A stretch of DNA of 30,543 nucleotides from MGML01 sp034416335 (GCA_034416335.1 DAOULV010000014.1:1-30543), one strand, 5' to 3'; shown: positions 8,540 through 17,399, counted from the first letter of the stretch. The notes: a model not told the origin generated them from the letters alone. Program-made: numbers and translations.

Positions 8540-9712
8540 CTAACCGATGATCTCGGTAAAAGCCTGAACTCTGGTTATTAACGGACCAAGAGCAGCCTTA
8601 CTGTAATCATGCTCCAGATAGATATTCGACACACCGATACTGTCGAGATAATCCTTTAACTGGGGCACCTCATAACCATGACTGTCACAATATCTCAGTG
8701 CCTGGAGGATTACCCCGTCAACATTCCAGTCTTTCACAAAGTCGCCGATATACCCGAACCGGGCTTCCAGATCGGCTTCATAGCCTATCGTTTTTCCGTC
8801 GACATTCGAGTCCCGTAATGTACGAGGACACTTGAGGTCTTCCAGATAATGATAGGCCAGACCATCCAGGGGATCGTCGGTTAACGGGATATCGTTAAAG
8901 AAAGCCCTGCTCCCCACGCAGGTATCGTCCATGACTACGTTAGCGTCAAGGTTTTCAATCATCCCGATGAAAGCAACACCATCTATCACAGGTCCCCAGA
9001 CGAGGAGCCTGGCTGATTTCTCCGGTATTATATTCTTGCGCTGCTTAATCTCGGTGATAACTTCTTCTAACAGAGTATTTCCCTCATTCACGGGGAGGCT
9101 CATTAATGCCATCATTACCTGTAATGATTCGGCTCCAGAAATCAAAGGAGGGTCCGGTTTTCTCAGTTCGTACAACTCCCGCACCAATCTCCGCTGTTCG
9201 TTATGATTTTTAATGGCTTCCTTGAGCTTCGCCTCCGACAATCTTACACCGGTTAATGATTCCATTGTCTCTTGAAAGTCTGCCAGTAACTCTTTCAGCC
9301 GTTCCCGGGAGTTTTGGCGATTCGTATGCGGTATATCGATGAAGTGGGAATAGGGTGTTTTTACGGCGACATTCCATATATGCGCTGTTCTGGCGCCGAC
9401 ATCGCAAATATGAGCCATAACCACGCCGTCGAGGAAATCGTACCTGCCTTTTAACCCCAGGTCCAGAATACTGCGAAGGAAAGGACAGACAATTGAAGGC
9501 ATATAATCATCCGCTTCGGTAATCGATTCATCCATATCGCCGAATATCCTGTAGGGAACCAGATCGAACGCTGTTATCATCTCCAGGACCGGATAGATAC
9601 AGAGATAACCGATGACTAATTTTCCTTCCGCTTTCAGTTCTTCAACTCTTCGAGACCTGTGCTGACAGATCTCCCGTACTCTGCTGAGCCCGGTACCCGA
9701 TACTCCTGCCAT
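8540..9712 (-). CDS. 2-hydroxyglutaryl-CoA dehydratase D-component family subunit (BzdN/BcrC-like)
   Basis: 390 aa, close to the length of BzdN/BcrC and HgdB. Family cues are the N-terminal KLVIGYLCIYPVLEMITAF segment with C38, the IVCPFLRS motif (C76), AHICDVG (C103) and the C-terminal ALRYCDSHGYE (C342). Conserved cysteines of this family ligate a [4Fe-4S] cluster that takes a low-potential electron from the activator. It forms a pair with the 460-aa subunit encoded just upstream (31 bp gap). With two activators in the same operon, the set has the four-subunit make-up of class I benzoyl-CoA reductase. The 2-hydroxyacyl-CoA dehydratases share the family, so the substrate (aromatic versus 2-hydroxyacyl-CoA) remains open. 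Confidence 0.86.
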   Translation of the reverse strand: MAGVSGTGLSRVREICQHRSRRVEELKAEGKLVIGYLCIYPVLEMITAFDLVPYRIFGDMDESITEADDYMPSIVCPFLRSILDLGLKGRYDFLDGVVMAHICDVGARTAHIWNVAVKTPYSHFIDIPHTNRQNSRERLKELLADFQETMESLTGVRLSEAKLKEAIKNHNEQRRLVRELYELRKPDPPLISGAESLQVMMALMSLPVNEGNTLLEEVITEIKQRKNIIPEKSARLLVWGPVIDGVAFIGMIENLDANVVMDDTCVGSRAFFNDIPLTDDPLDGLAYHYLEDLKCPRTLRDSNVDGKTIGYEADLEARFGYIGDFVKDWNVDGVILQALRYCDSHGYEVPQLKDYLDSIGVSNIYLEHDYSKAALGPLITRVQAFTEIIG

Positions 9713-9743
9713 TAATTATTCCTCTTAACAATTGTTATCTGAT

Positions 9744-11126
9744 CTACCATTCCAGCCCTTCTTTTTTCCTGATGTCTTTGTAATAGTCCATTATTTCTTC
9801 AAATGCTTCAGCTTTCTTCAAACCTTCAACAGGATCGAAAAGCGTCAAATCGACTATATCTCCCTCGAGAATCAGCGATGGTACTTTGTAAACATCCATA
9901 ATCTGTTTCTGGTAAAGGAATAAAGGGGCTGTAAAAGCACGACAGGTAAGCATCGGGTGAAGGAAAGCACCGTCGCACTGAAATTCCCTGACATTCCTGG
10001 CTGCCAGCCGATGAGAGAATCCGTGCCGCATTATCTCTTCTTTAATCTCTGCTGCTTCTGCGGGCTCGAAATCACGGTCTATAATAGATGCCAGGCTTCT
10101 GGTATTGGCCCTAACGTAGCGCTCCATCGGATCGCTGACATGACTCAAATCCACTTCTACAGGTCTGGCCGGGTGATAGCTGCTCTCGTGAACGAAATTC
10201 CAGCCCCTATCGGCTAACTGATCGAAAAATCCCAGACTATGCCAGGGAGGGAGTCCCTGGAATGTGAGTCTGTACTTTTCTTCCCGGTTAATCCCGGCTA
10301 TCCTATTATCTACCCTGTCCTTAACTTCGTCATACATTTTCTTATATAAGACCGTCATTTCATCCGGGTCACCTGCTTTATACAGGGCACCGGACATAGA
10401 ACTCCAAAAATCCCTGGAATTCATGGGACAGGGCCTTGCCCGGCGCAGCTGGTTAATTTCCCACCATACCCTGTCCAGTTCCTGAGTACTCTGAATCTCT
10501 CCTATCTTGTCCCAATCCATCTTTTTTCCGAGGAATCTTTCCAGAAAGACTACAAATTGCTTATACTCCTTGATAAGAAACTGAACGGTGCGTTCGTGGG
10601 CACCTTCTTTCAAGGATTCTCTCTGTCCGGCGGCAGGGGATTCAATAATGTACACGGGGATATCGAGGTAACGCCCGAGAGCCTGAAAGAATTTATATCT
10701 GGCATCGCAAACTGCTCCCGAGCCTACCAGTAATGCCGGTTTGGACATACCTCCTCCGGGCGCTTCCGGAGGTATTTGCCCATCCAGTTCCGCCATTCTG
10801 GCGGCATAACCGATTCCGTTACGACAATAACCGCACATATGGTTCGGAAAACCTTCGGACTCAGCACGCTCCAGAAAAGGCGCGGCGGCACCGGACGATG
10901 CACATATCGTACCGTAATTTTCCGGGAAGACAGCTTCCATACCCATTGCTGTAAGAATAGGGGTGGGAATAGAAAGCATGCACCAGGCAATGGGTCTTAC
11001 CTCGTTTTCTGCTTCCCGGCCTCCTTCGTACATCGAATCTACATAGGCGCGCAGTTCGTACATGGATCTGAGCCTGTTCAAGGGTCTGTCGGCACTTGGT
11101 CCTTTGATGTTTTTCTCTGTTGTCAC
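9744..11126 (-). CDS. 2-hydroxyacyl-CoA dehydratase/benzoyl-CoA reductase family subunit (BzdO/BcrB-like)
   Basis: 460 aa from GTG 11126, which has an AGGAG site 10 bp upstream. An in-frame ATG at 11186 is unlikely because a TATAAT promoter box falls inside that extension. Cysteines at family-typical places are visible in IAWCMLSIP, GTICASSGAA, HMCGYCRNG and the late FQCDGAFLHPMLTCRAF. The length matches BzdO/BcrB (about 430-450). It is the first gene of the operon continuing with the 390-aa partner, two activators and a CoA-transferase. In the family the two subunits form the catalytic heterodimer that performs ATP-driven reductive or radical dehydration chemistry on a CoA ester. Confidence 0.84.
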   Translation of the reverse strand: MTTEKNIKGPSADRPLNRLRSMYELRAYVDSMYEGGREAENEVRPIAWCMLSIPTPILTAMGMEAVFPENYGTICASSGAAAPFLERAESEGFPNHMCGYCRNGIGYAARMAELDGQIPPEAPGGGMSKPALLVGSGAVCDARYKFFQALGRYLDIPVYIIESPAAGQRESLKEGAHERTVQFLIKEYKQFVVFLERFLGKKMDWDKIGEIQSTQELDRVWWEINQLRRARPCPMNSRDFWSSMSGALYKAGDPDEMTVLYKKMYDEVKDRVDNRIAGINREEKYRLTFQGLPPWHSLGFFDQLADRGWNFVHESSYHPARPVEVDLSHVSDPMERYVRANTRSLASIIDRDFEPAEAAEIKEEIMRHGFSHRLAARNVREFQCDGAFLHPMLTCRAFTAPLFLYQKQIMDVYKVPSLILEGDIVDLTLFDPVEGLKKAEAFEEIMDYYKDIRKKEGLEW

Positions 11127-11197
11127 TGGTTGAAAACTCCTGACGGATAATGCTATTTTGTAGCTTTGATTATACCATTTTACCATTCTTAGTAATT
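11127..11197 (-). promoter_or_regulatory. Extended -10 promoter of the dehydratase/reductase operon
   Basis: On the minus strand an extended -10 TGGTATAAT lies at 11177-11169, about 43 bp before the GTG start. A poor -35 candidate (AATTAC, 11197-11192) sits 17 bp upstream. The ribosome site AGGAG is at 11141-11137. The same TGGTATAAT string occurs before the DUF362 and nudC genes. Confidence 0.45.
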
Positions 11198-11359
11198 GAA
11201 ATATAAATAAGATCTGAATCTGCTCCTTATAATGGTATTTACATCATGTCCTCTCCCGTTTAAACCGAGTGTCAATGAAATAGCCACAAGGCTGATAAAA
11301 TACCGTAAAAATGGTAAAATAACAATTCATCGTTATTAACCTAAACAGGAGGTATATAG

Positions 11360-11809
11360 ATGCATAAAGACTGGAATTTCGGTCATGTTTGTCTTGTGGT
11401 CAGAGACATGGATAAAGCCATCAAGCACTTCGAATCAATTGGAGTCGGTCCTTTCCCTCCTTTGATCGGCGGACCCGAAGGAATGCCGTTAACTGAAGGA
11501 ACCGTTCGCGGTGAACCTTCCGACTATGATATGGACCTGAGAATCTGCCGGGGTGGAATGGGTGGACTGGATATAGAATTGATACAGCCGCTTGAGGGCA
11601 GGTCGATATATGACGAGTTCCTGGAAGAGAAGGGTGAAGGGATGCACCATGTGTGCTATAACGTTGAGGACCTCGATAAGGAAATAGCCGAAATGAAAAA
11701 GGCAGGGTTTAGTGTTATACAAACCGGAGGTATTGAAGGTGTAAGGTGGGTATATTTCGATACCGATAAAGTCGGCGGTATGATAACCGAACTTGGTGCG
11801 AGGCGCTAA
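11360..11809 (+). CDS. VOC-family protein, methylmalonyl-CoA epimerase-like
   Basis: 149 aa with a strong AGGAGGT site before ATG 11360. Two glyoxalase-like betaalphabetabetabeta halves are seen. The expected metal ligands are present: H9 (FGHVCLVV), E73 (IELIQPLEG), H96/H97 (GMHHVCYNV) and E144 (MITELG). The ELIQPLEG and HHVCYNVEDL segments are characteristic of methylmalonyl-CoA epimerases and related acyl-CoA-acting VOC enzymes. It is divergent from the CoA-dehydratase operon, which supports a role on a CoA ester. However, its insertion-rich middle and lack of mutase genes nearby leave true epimerase function unproven. A possible -10 (TGGTAAAAT) lies about 45 bp upstream. Confidence 0.82.
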   Translation: MHKDWNFGHVCLVVRDMDKAIKHFESIGVGPFPPLIGGPEGMPLTEGTVRGEPSDYDMDLRICRGGMGGLDIELIQPLEGRSIYDEFLEEKGEGMHHVCYNVEDLDKEIAEMKKAGFSVIQTGGIEGVRWVYFDTDKVGGMITELGARR

Positions 11810-11903
11810 CAGCGGTAATTATACAAAAGCTTGAATTGAGTGATTATCGACTCCTGTAATTCTAAGGTAGAATCAAGTACCAAATCTGAAGGCCAGAGTA
11901 AAG

Positions 11904-11925
11904 GGTTCTGTCTATTGTCCACTTG
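11904..11925 (+). repeat. 22-bp exact direct repeat, copy 1
   Basis: A 22-bp string beginning GGTTCTGTC and ending GTCCACTTG is repeated exactly at 27372-27393 in the same orientation. Partial similarity extends a few bases further (RAC, then ACC). It lies in the noncoding gap between the convergent VOC and TPR-CHAT genes. The rest of the 11810-12068 gap is AT-rich with no gene or clear terminator. It resembles an insertion-sequence end or small repeat family, but no transposase is present. Confidence 0.7.
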
Positions 11926-12068
11926 AACGCACCGTACCGTACAGCAGGTGAACTCTCAAACTCTCTTAGTAAAGGTTATCCGAAAGTATTGGAAAGGTAT
12001 ATCAGATTTTACCTTCATTACGATTGGTATCGAATTATGCACCACACGGATTAATGGATTATTAACTG

Positions 12069-14873
12069 TTATTGCCAATCTCCAACCAATACGAAAGGTG
12101 CCCAGTAATAAGGGTGTGAATACTCTTCTTTTGACATTATTGATTTCTGCGCTATCTGCAAAGCGGTAGCTTTATCGTTGCCATCCTTCAAAAGACTGTA
12201 AAATTCAAGCATCAATTCCTTTGTGGATTTGGCATCTACAGACCATAAACTCGCTATAACAGAAGAAGAACCGGCATAAAGAAAAGCACGAGTGAGCCCA
12301 ATCAATTCATCTCCGGGATTCCTCTCACTCAACCCTGTCTCACAAGCGCTCAGGGTTACCAGTTCTGCATTCATCCTCATTTTGTATATCTCACGTGCCG
12401 TGAGGTTTTCTTCCTGTAACCTGAGTCCCGACGGCCAGCCGTTACGCTGATCGAGACCGAAATCCATATGTTCCGATAATAAAACTCCTGATGAGAGTGG
12501 ATCATATTCATCGAAATAACCATGACACGAAAAGTGTATTATATCTTTATCAATACAGCTTTTAATAACCTCTTCTTTACCAAGACCGATATATGAAGTG
12601 GTATTGAATATTCTAGCAATTTCTTCCGCCTCGTTTTCAATTATATTTTCTCCAGCACCCTCAAATGCGTTCCGAAGAGTATCGATAATGGATGTACCGC
12701 CCCCGAAACAGGCACAATTTTGTAAATTGCCTGTTCCCTTTTTCTGGCAGAATTTCAGGACCGAGGCACTCGGCAAGTATGCAACTGCGTGTTTTGCTAT
12801 TAGTGGTTCACCATTCAATTCCAGTGCGTGCAACGGGATCTTGTGAAGCAAACCATAAGGTACGAAATATACTATACAATCTTCGGTCAAGTGGTCCGAA
12901 ACAGGCTCAATAAGATACTTGCTCAATTCAAGCCACGTCTGTCTGGGGCTACTCCCGGAAGAATATCTAATTACCTCCCGCTCAAAATTATCGAAATATC
13001 GTTGAAGTTTTTCTTTTGACAGCGGGACAATCTCTCCTGACAGCTCGTCATCCTTCGACGATATGATGAAAATATACGCTTCATTATCGGTTATAAAATA
13101 TTCAACCAATACTACCTCTTTCTGTTGTGAAGCTAGTACATTTTGAATTTCAGTCATCGATAGAGGTTTACCTCTGCGTATGAATGTATATTCAGGATCA
13201 TATTTCTCTATTTTTTCATAGATAATGCTCAGCCTCTCTAAAATTCTATCAACCTCATCCGGTTCTACCGGAACTTTCTCTCTATTAACGTGGCTGGTCT
13301 GAATTTCGCGTAATTTTACCAAGCAGTTTTCTTCCTCGTTTAGCAAATTTTTAAGTTTGCTGGTTAATTCAACGTTTGGCCTCAGTTCCGTGAATGAAAG
13401 CATTTCGATGAATGCTCTCGACTTACTTCTTTCAACATAATCAAACGATTCTTGCGGCATATTTAACATTAAACACAAAGGCACTATATACTCATACGCT
13501 CTTGAAGTTTGCTCAAGGAATCCGATTTTATGTTCCTCTTCCAGCAGTTTCCCGTAGATAGTCTCCGTTAACTCTATAGAACGTTTACAGTATGTATAAG
13601 CGAGATTGATATCGAAACCTAAGCATACTTTGTACAGTTCCAGGCAGACTTTACTCTCTAGATTCCTGTCTCCTATATCTTGCGCGTATTTTAATGATTG
13701 TTCATAGCAGCTAATCGCTTTGTGAATATCACCTGATTTGAAATAGACATCACCAAGGTTTCCGATACAGGTTGCTTCGCCGAATTTATCTTCGATATTT
13801 CTCGAAATACTTAACGCTTTTTCATGGAATTCAAGTGCTTTTTTATAATTGCCCAGGTAACCGTTCGCAACACCGATATTCTCACAACATGCCGCTTCCG
13901 CTCTTCTATCTCCTATTTTCTGAGCGATTTTCAGCGCCTTATCATTATTCTTAATCGTTTCTTTAAATTCTCCCTTATCCCCTTTTGTGGTACCGATCTG
14001 TGACAAGCACTTCATTTGTACAGCTATATCTCCGATATCTTTGGCAATCCGCAAAGCCTTATTGTAATATTCTATCGCTTTCTCATGTTCCCTCAAATCA
14101 GCGTATACATTCCCAAGATCTCCGTAGGACCTTGCTTCTCCAGACCTGTCACCAATTTCGACGGATATTCCCAGAGCTTTCTCCTGGTATTCAATTGCCT
14201 TTCTATAGTTCTCCGTACAAAAATAAGCGTTTCCCAGGTTCCCATAAAAGTTCGATAGGCTCATTCTATCGGCCAGTGATTCGGCGATTTCCAGCCCATT
14301 CTCAAGGTATTCAATAGCTTTTTCATAATCGGCTAAATCAATATATATATTGCCCAGCCCCGAATAACATTGCATTTCTATCTCTTTGTCCTTTATATCC
14401 AGGGCAATATCCAGTGCTTCATTGTTATAATCGATTGCTTTTCTAAGCTCCGCTGGACCCCGGTGGTACTCAATCGCCAGATTCATGTATGCTTTTGCCT
14501 CCCCAGCCCTATCCCCGTTTTTTTTCGCTATTTCAAGCGCTTTTTCCTGATTTTCGATAGCGCATTTGAAATCCCCTAAATTGTGAAAAGCCACGCCAAT
14601 ATTTATATAACAAGAGGTTATACCACTACCCTTACCACTTCTACTGAAGTATTTTTCAGCAAAACGGAAAACATCGATAGCCAGACGATACTCCGAGATA
14701 TCTAAGAAGCAGCATCCGATTGTTAGCAGTAACTCACCTTTTTCATCTTCAGTACCCTGATAAGAACCAGCTAATTGGAACAGCCCGCTGACAATTTTCT
14801 CCGGTTGGTTTTTATATAATTTGACAAGTTTTAATGCTAATAAATTGAGTTCAGTTCTCTCTTCATCATTCAT
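12069..14873 (-). CDS. TPR-CHAT protease (caspase-like CHAT domain)
   Basis: 934 aa from ATG 14873, which is preceded by AAGAGGTG; a longer frame overlaps the previous gene and is unlikely. Residues of about 60-420 form eight to nine 40-residue TPRs of the YxNLGxxYxxLGxYxKAIEYxEKALEIAxxIGD type. A helical linker follows, and then a C-terminal CHAT domain (about 600-934). The catalytic pair is intact: H784 in HFSCHG and C844 in LSACETG, plus the GLTRAFLYAG and SLWSVD strands typical of CHAT. CHAT proteases are caspase relatives used in separase and in TPR-CHAT effectors such as that of type III-E CRISPR. Here it follows an unknown 258-aa protein by 11 bp, so a protease with its regulator or substrate is likely. 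Confidence 0.92.
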   Translation of the reverse strand: MNDEERTELNLLALKLVKLYKNQPEKIVSGLFQLAGSYQGTEDEKGELLLTIGCCFLDISEYRLAIDVFRFAEKYFSRSGKGSGITSCYINIGVAFHNLGDFKCAIENQEKALEIAKKNGDRAGEAKAYMNLAIEYHRGPAELRKAIDYNNEALDIALDIKDKEIEMQCYSGLGNIYIDLADYEKAIEYLENGLEIAESLADRMSLSNFYGNLGNAYFCTENYRKAIEYQEKALGISVEIGDRSGEARSYGDLGNVYADLREHEKAIEYYNKALRIAKDIGDIAVQMKCLSQIGTTKGDKGEFKETIKNNDKALKIAQKIGDRRAEAACCENIGVANGYLGNYKKALEFHEKALSISRNIEDKFGEATCIGNLGDVYFKSGDIHKAISCYEQSLKYAQDIGDRNLESKVCLELYKVCLGFDINLAYTYCKRSIELTETIYGKLLEEEHKIGFLEQTSRAYEYIVPLCLMLNMPQESFDYVERSKSRAFIEMLSFTELRPNVELTSKLKNLLNEEENCLVKLREIQTSHVNREKVPVEPDEVDRILERLSIIYEKIEKYDPEYTFIRRGKPLSMTEIQNVLASQQKEVVLVEYFITDNEAYIFIISSKDDELSGEIVPLSKEKLQRYFDNFEREVIRYSSGSSPRQTWLELSKYLIEPVSDHLTEDCIVYFVPYGLLHKIPLHALELNGEPLIAKHAVAYLPSASVLKFCQKKGTGNLQNCACFGGGTSIIDTLRNAFEGAGENIIENEAEEIARIFNTTSYIGLGKEEVIKSCIDKDIIHFSCHGYFDEYDPLSSGVLLSEHMDFGLDQRNGWPSGLRLQEENLTAREIYKMRMNAELVTLSACETGLSERNPGDELIGLTRAFLYAGSSSVIASLWSVDAKSTKELMLEFYSLLKDGNDKATALQIAQKSIMSKEEYSHPYYWAPFVLVGDWQ

Positions 14874-14884
14874 AAAACACCTCT

Positions 14885-15661
14885 TTATGATGAAAGAGTA
14901 TATTCTGTATCGATAAGATCGTCTTCCTTCTTCGAGAGGGGTATTGGAATCCATTTACCAATATTGAAACTCACTTCGGCGTCGAATGAAAATTTTCCTT
15001 TTATTATCGCACCTTTGGGTGCACGGACTATTAATAATAGGTCCTTTTTGTCGCCCCATAATCCTTTTCCTTTGGTGTCTCTAAAGTCCCATCCGACACT
15101 GGAAGTATGTATACCGAAACTATATATCTGTGGTTCATAAATAATTAGATTCTTTTTAGTGCCTATATTAATCCACTTTGTGTCGACACTAGCTTCGCCC
15201 AGATTTAGCTTGATTTCAGGGCTGATATTTATTTCTCTTTGGTATTGTGTTTGAGATAAGATTTCACTCGGAAACATATCATGAGCTACAGGTTCCTCAA
15301 GGAGCATCTCTCCGGCTGCAGGAACTGTTTTGAGATTTATACAGAACCTCGCCCATATGAACTTACAACCACGATCAGGAATAAATGAACAGCTTAATGA
15401 CACAAAATGGAAATCAAAATTTCGTCCCAAATGTAAAACATCGTGTGGTATCTCTTTATCTTCAGCTATGAGTCTGGAGATATAATTTTCACAATACGGA
15501 ACTCCAACAGCAACTTTGTTCTTTTTATTACGAAACATATTAATATCAACTGAACTCGTACTTCTTCCCTTCACGAGCCTGTCTGATCCTTTTATTACCG
15601 GCTCGAGTGTAACTTCAAAAAGTGTATTATTACCTGTATTTGGTATAGTCATTTTAGACAT
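14885..15661 (-). CDS. Unrecognised 258-aa protein paired with the TPR-CHAT protease
   Basis: 258 aa; the start has an AAGGTGAG site. I do not recognise the family. No signal peptide, long hydrophobic segment or enzyme motif is seen. The second half looks strand-rich with alternating hydrophobics (for example QREINISPEIKLNLGEASV, then KKDLLLIVRAPKGAIIKG and GKFSFDAEVSFNIG). It contains a WDF...GKGLWGDKKDL stretch reminiscent of a beta-sandwich. It is the first gene of a two-gene unit, with the CHAT protease 11 bp downstream. It could be a substrate, inhibitor or effector released by that protease; this is inference from coupling only. Both genes are more AT-rich than the metabolic operons around them. 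Confidence 0.7.
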   Translation of the reverse strand: MSKMTIPNTGNNTLFEVTLEPVIKGSDRLVKGRSTSSVDINMFRNKKNKVAVGVPYCENYISRLIAEDKEIPHDVLHLGRNFDFHFVSLSCSFIPDRGCKFIWARFCINLKTVPAAGEMLLEEPVAHDMFPSEILSQTQYQREINISPEIKLNLGEASVDTKWINIGTKKNLIIYEPQIYSFGIHTSSVGWDFRDTKGKGLWGDKKDLLLIVRAPKGAIIKGKFSFDAEVSFNIGKWIPIPLSKKEDDLIDTEYTLSS

Positions 15662-15760
15662 TTTATCTCACCTTTTTACCAAGATTTTCACATTGCCACT
15701 AATTAGCTATTATTCATTATGGAACAACTTTATTATATACTTTTGATATAAATTTTCAAT
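15662..15760 (-). promoter_or_regulatory. Near-consensus promoter of the CHAT gene pair
   Basis: On the minus strand TTGAAA (15759-15754) and TATAAT (15737-15732) are separated by 16 bp. They lie about 70 bp before the start of the 258-aa gene. This is the best sigma-70-type match found in the window, implying constitutive or repressor-controlled expression. Confidence 0.55.
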
Positions 15761-16119
15761 AGACTCACTTTTCAACGAACTTACGATCATAGGCACAGGT
15801 GAAACATAAGTAAAGTAAATATTTAGATAGATTTAACTATATACTGGAGCTGCCAAATGTTCGAAAGTTATTTTGCATTAGTTGTTTTTTGATTCTTCGA
15901 TTCTTCATTTTGTTTCATCCACTAGCCAGCACAAGGGATTAAAAACATGCATGTTCTTGAACTTACACCTTCTGACCTGTTGTGTAACAGTTGAGGGGTT
16001 ACACAAAACATCGGAATGTATGATCTGTAATGCGTATAACTGCAATTATATGCATGAAATAATAAAGAAGATAGAAAAGCTATTGAGTTTTAAGCCGCTC
16101 TTATATCAACAAAGCAAGA
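15761..16119. other. AT-rich noncoding stretch
   Basis: Between the CHAT-pair promoter and the decayed receiver gene. An open frame at 15882-16172 has no ribosome site, no recognisable motif and atypical composition, and it runs into the pseudogene on the other strand. I see no RNA gene, repeat or clear terminator here. Confidence 0.5.
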
Positions 16120-16460
16120 TTAAGGGATGTGGAGTAAGTTTCGGTGAAAGGAAGAAGGTGGCCTCTTTTTGAGAAGTAAAAAAATAGTCTTTAGAAGGTC
16201 ACCAAGATATTGTTTAACTCTGGTCAGTAATTCCTGAGGAGCAACAGGTTTTTCGATGTAATCCTCGGTTTCAAGAGACATCCCGCGGCTACGTGGAATG
16301 CCGCTCCTCGGATCCTTTGAAGAGAAAGCAGTTAACATTAAAACTGGAATTTTACTAAGTTGACTGTCTTTTTGAGTTGCTCAGCAAATACTATATCCAG
16401 TTGCGTACAAGGATTCACAACGAGTACAACTAACCAAAAGCGCTTGACTACGGTAACAGC
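16120..16460 (-). pseudogene. Decayed response-regulator receiver gene
   Basis: The C-terminal half of a receiver domain is readable: KIPVLMLTAF, then SGIPRSRG, ETEDYIEKPVAPQELL. It is closely related to the intact receiver at 16570-16959. Upstream of about base 16373 the matching frame shifts by one base at a T-run (plus strand 16369-16373). FAEQLKK is in one frame and KDSQLSKIPV is in another, so a single base is missing. Further upstream only a faint LVVL remnant survives, the phospho-aspartate region is lost, and a stop ends the frame. The tail after YLGDL also looks unrelated to the family. This is a duplicate of its neighbour that has lost function. Confidence 0.75.
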
Positions 16461-16569
16461 CCTTTAAATTATGGGCACCAGACCAAACTCGATATCAAGC
16501 ATATTGAGTGCCCGGTGACTTATTCCATCACGTGTCTGGAGTTAAAACAGGGTCAGCAATACTAAAAGA

Positions 16570-16959
16570 CTATGTCTTCAGGTAGCTTGCCACTACTGCA
16601 AGTAAATCCTGGGGGCTTATCGGCTTCTCGATATAGTCTTCAGCTTCCAGCTGGTAACCCCGGCTCCGGGGGATGCCTGTCCCCGCTCCTTTTGCTGAGT
16701 AGCTGGTAAGCATTATTACCGGAATCTTAGCAAGTTCCGGATCGCCCTTTAGACGCTCGGCTACAGTAAAGCCGTCTTCGGCGGGCATTATTATATCCAG
16801 GACAACTAAATCGGGTTTCTCGTCCTTTACCTTGCGTAAACCTTCTTTACCATTATTTGCAACAATTACTTCGTAGGGTTTGCTTTCCAGGACGGTTTTA
16901 GTCGACTCAATAAAATCTACATCGTCATCAACAAGCAGAATCTTGGCCGTTTTTTCCAT
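16570..16959 (-). CDS. Stand-alone response regulator (receiver domain)
   Basis: 129 aa, consisting only of a CheY-like receiver. The acidic pocket is D11-D13 (LLVDDDVDF), the phospho-acceptor is D55 (VVLDIIMP), with T85 (IMLTS) and K112 (IEKP). There is no DNA-binding or enzymatic output domain. It has a variant loop (GTGIPRSRG) shared with the decayed copy at 16120-16460. It lies downstream of metF and a second receiver in the operon containing the RegB-like kinase, so phosphorylation by that kinase is likely. How a single-domain receiver would give output is unclear. About 110 bp of sequence before the pseudogene remnant (16461-16569) shows nothing recognisable. Confidence 0.9.
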   Translation of the reverse strand: MEKTAKILLVDDDVDFIESTKTVLESKPYEVIVANNGKEGLRKVKDEKPDLVVLDIIMPAEDGFTVAERLKGDPELAKIPVIMLTSYSAKGAGTGIPRSRGYQLEAEDYIEKPISPQDLLAVVASYLKT

Positions 16960-17006
16960 TTCGAGGGGCCTCCTTAATTAATCAATTCAGGCGGGTAATG
17001 TCAGCG

Positions 17007-17399
17007 CTATTTTTTCTTGATAAGCGTGCTTACCCTGTTCAACAGGATATCGGGGGACATGGGCTTCTCAATATAATCATCCACATCAAGTTCGAGTCCT
17101 GTCTCAAGCTCATAGCGCCGACGGCTCGCCTCCTCTCGTACCGAGGTCAGTATCAAAATCGGCATATCCTTGAATTTTGACCACCTGGGATCCTGAAGCT
17201 CTTTGCATACAGCAAATCCATCCATCTTAGGCATCATCAGGTCAAGAATCATCAGGTCCGGTTCCTCTGCCCTGAGCATAGCCAGTCCGTCTATCCCATC
17301 ATGAGCAGTCACTACCTCATAGTCCTGAGATTCAAGTATCATCGCCACCGCATCCAGGATATCAGGGTCGTCATCAACAACTAGTATCTTACCTTTCAT
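17007..17399 (-). CDS. Stand-alone response regulator (receiver domain)
   Basis: 130 aa receiver with acidic pocket D9-D11, phospho-acceptor D53 (LMILDLMMP), T85 (LILTS) and K112 (IEKP). There is no output domain. The ribosome site AGAGGA precedes the ATG. The alpha4 loop (VREEASRRRYELETGLELDVDDY) is longer than in classical CheY. It follows metF by about 60 bp and precedes a second intact receiver by about 50 bp. Partner kinase is probably the RegB-like protein encoded upstream in the same transcript. Confidence 0.9.
   Translation of the reverse strand: MKGKILVVDDDPDILDAVAMILESQDYEVVTAHDGIDGLAMLRAEEPDLMILDLMMPKMDGFAVCKELQDPRWSKFKDMPILILTSVREEASRRRYELETGLELDVDDYIEKPMSPDILLNRVSTLIKKK

Noticed and set aside
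11127..11186. Upstream ATG extension of the 460-aa dehydratase subunit
   Set aside because: It contains the TATAAT promoter box and lacks a ribosome site; GTG 11126 has both proper spacing and family-like length.
12500..14700. CRISPR-like periodicity in the TPR-CHAT gene
   Set aside because: The roughly 120-bp periodicity comes from degenerate TPR coding repeats, not identical repeats with spacers.
14885..15661. Bacterial gasdermin identity for the 258-aa protein
   Set aside because: Size and protease neighbour fit, but I see no gasdermin-like N-terminal cysteine or recognisable motif; kept only as a structure-search hypothesis.
15882..16172. Plus-strand open frame of 96 codons
   Set aside because: No ribosome site, no recognisable motif, low-complexity composition, and it overlaps the decayed receiver gene on the other strand.
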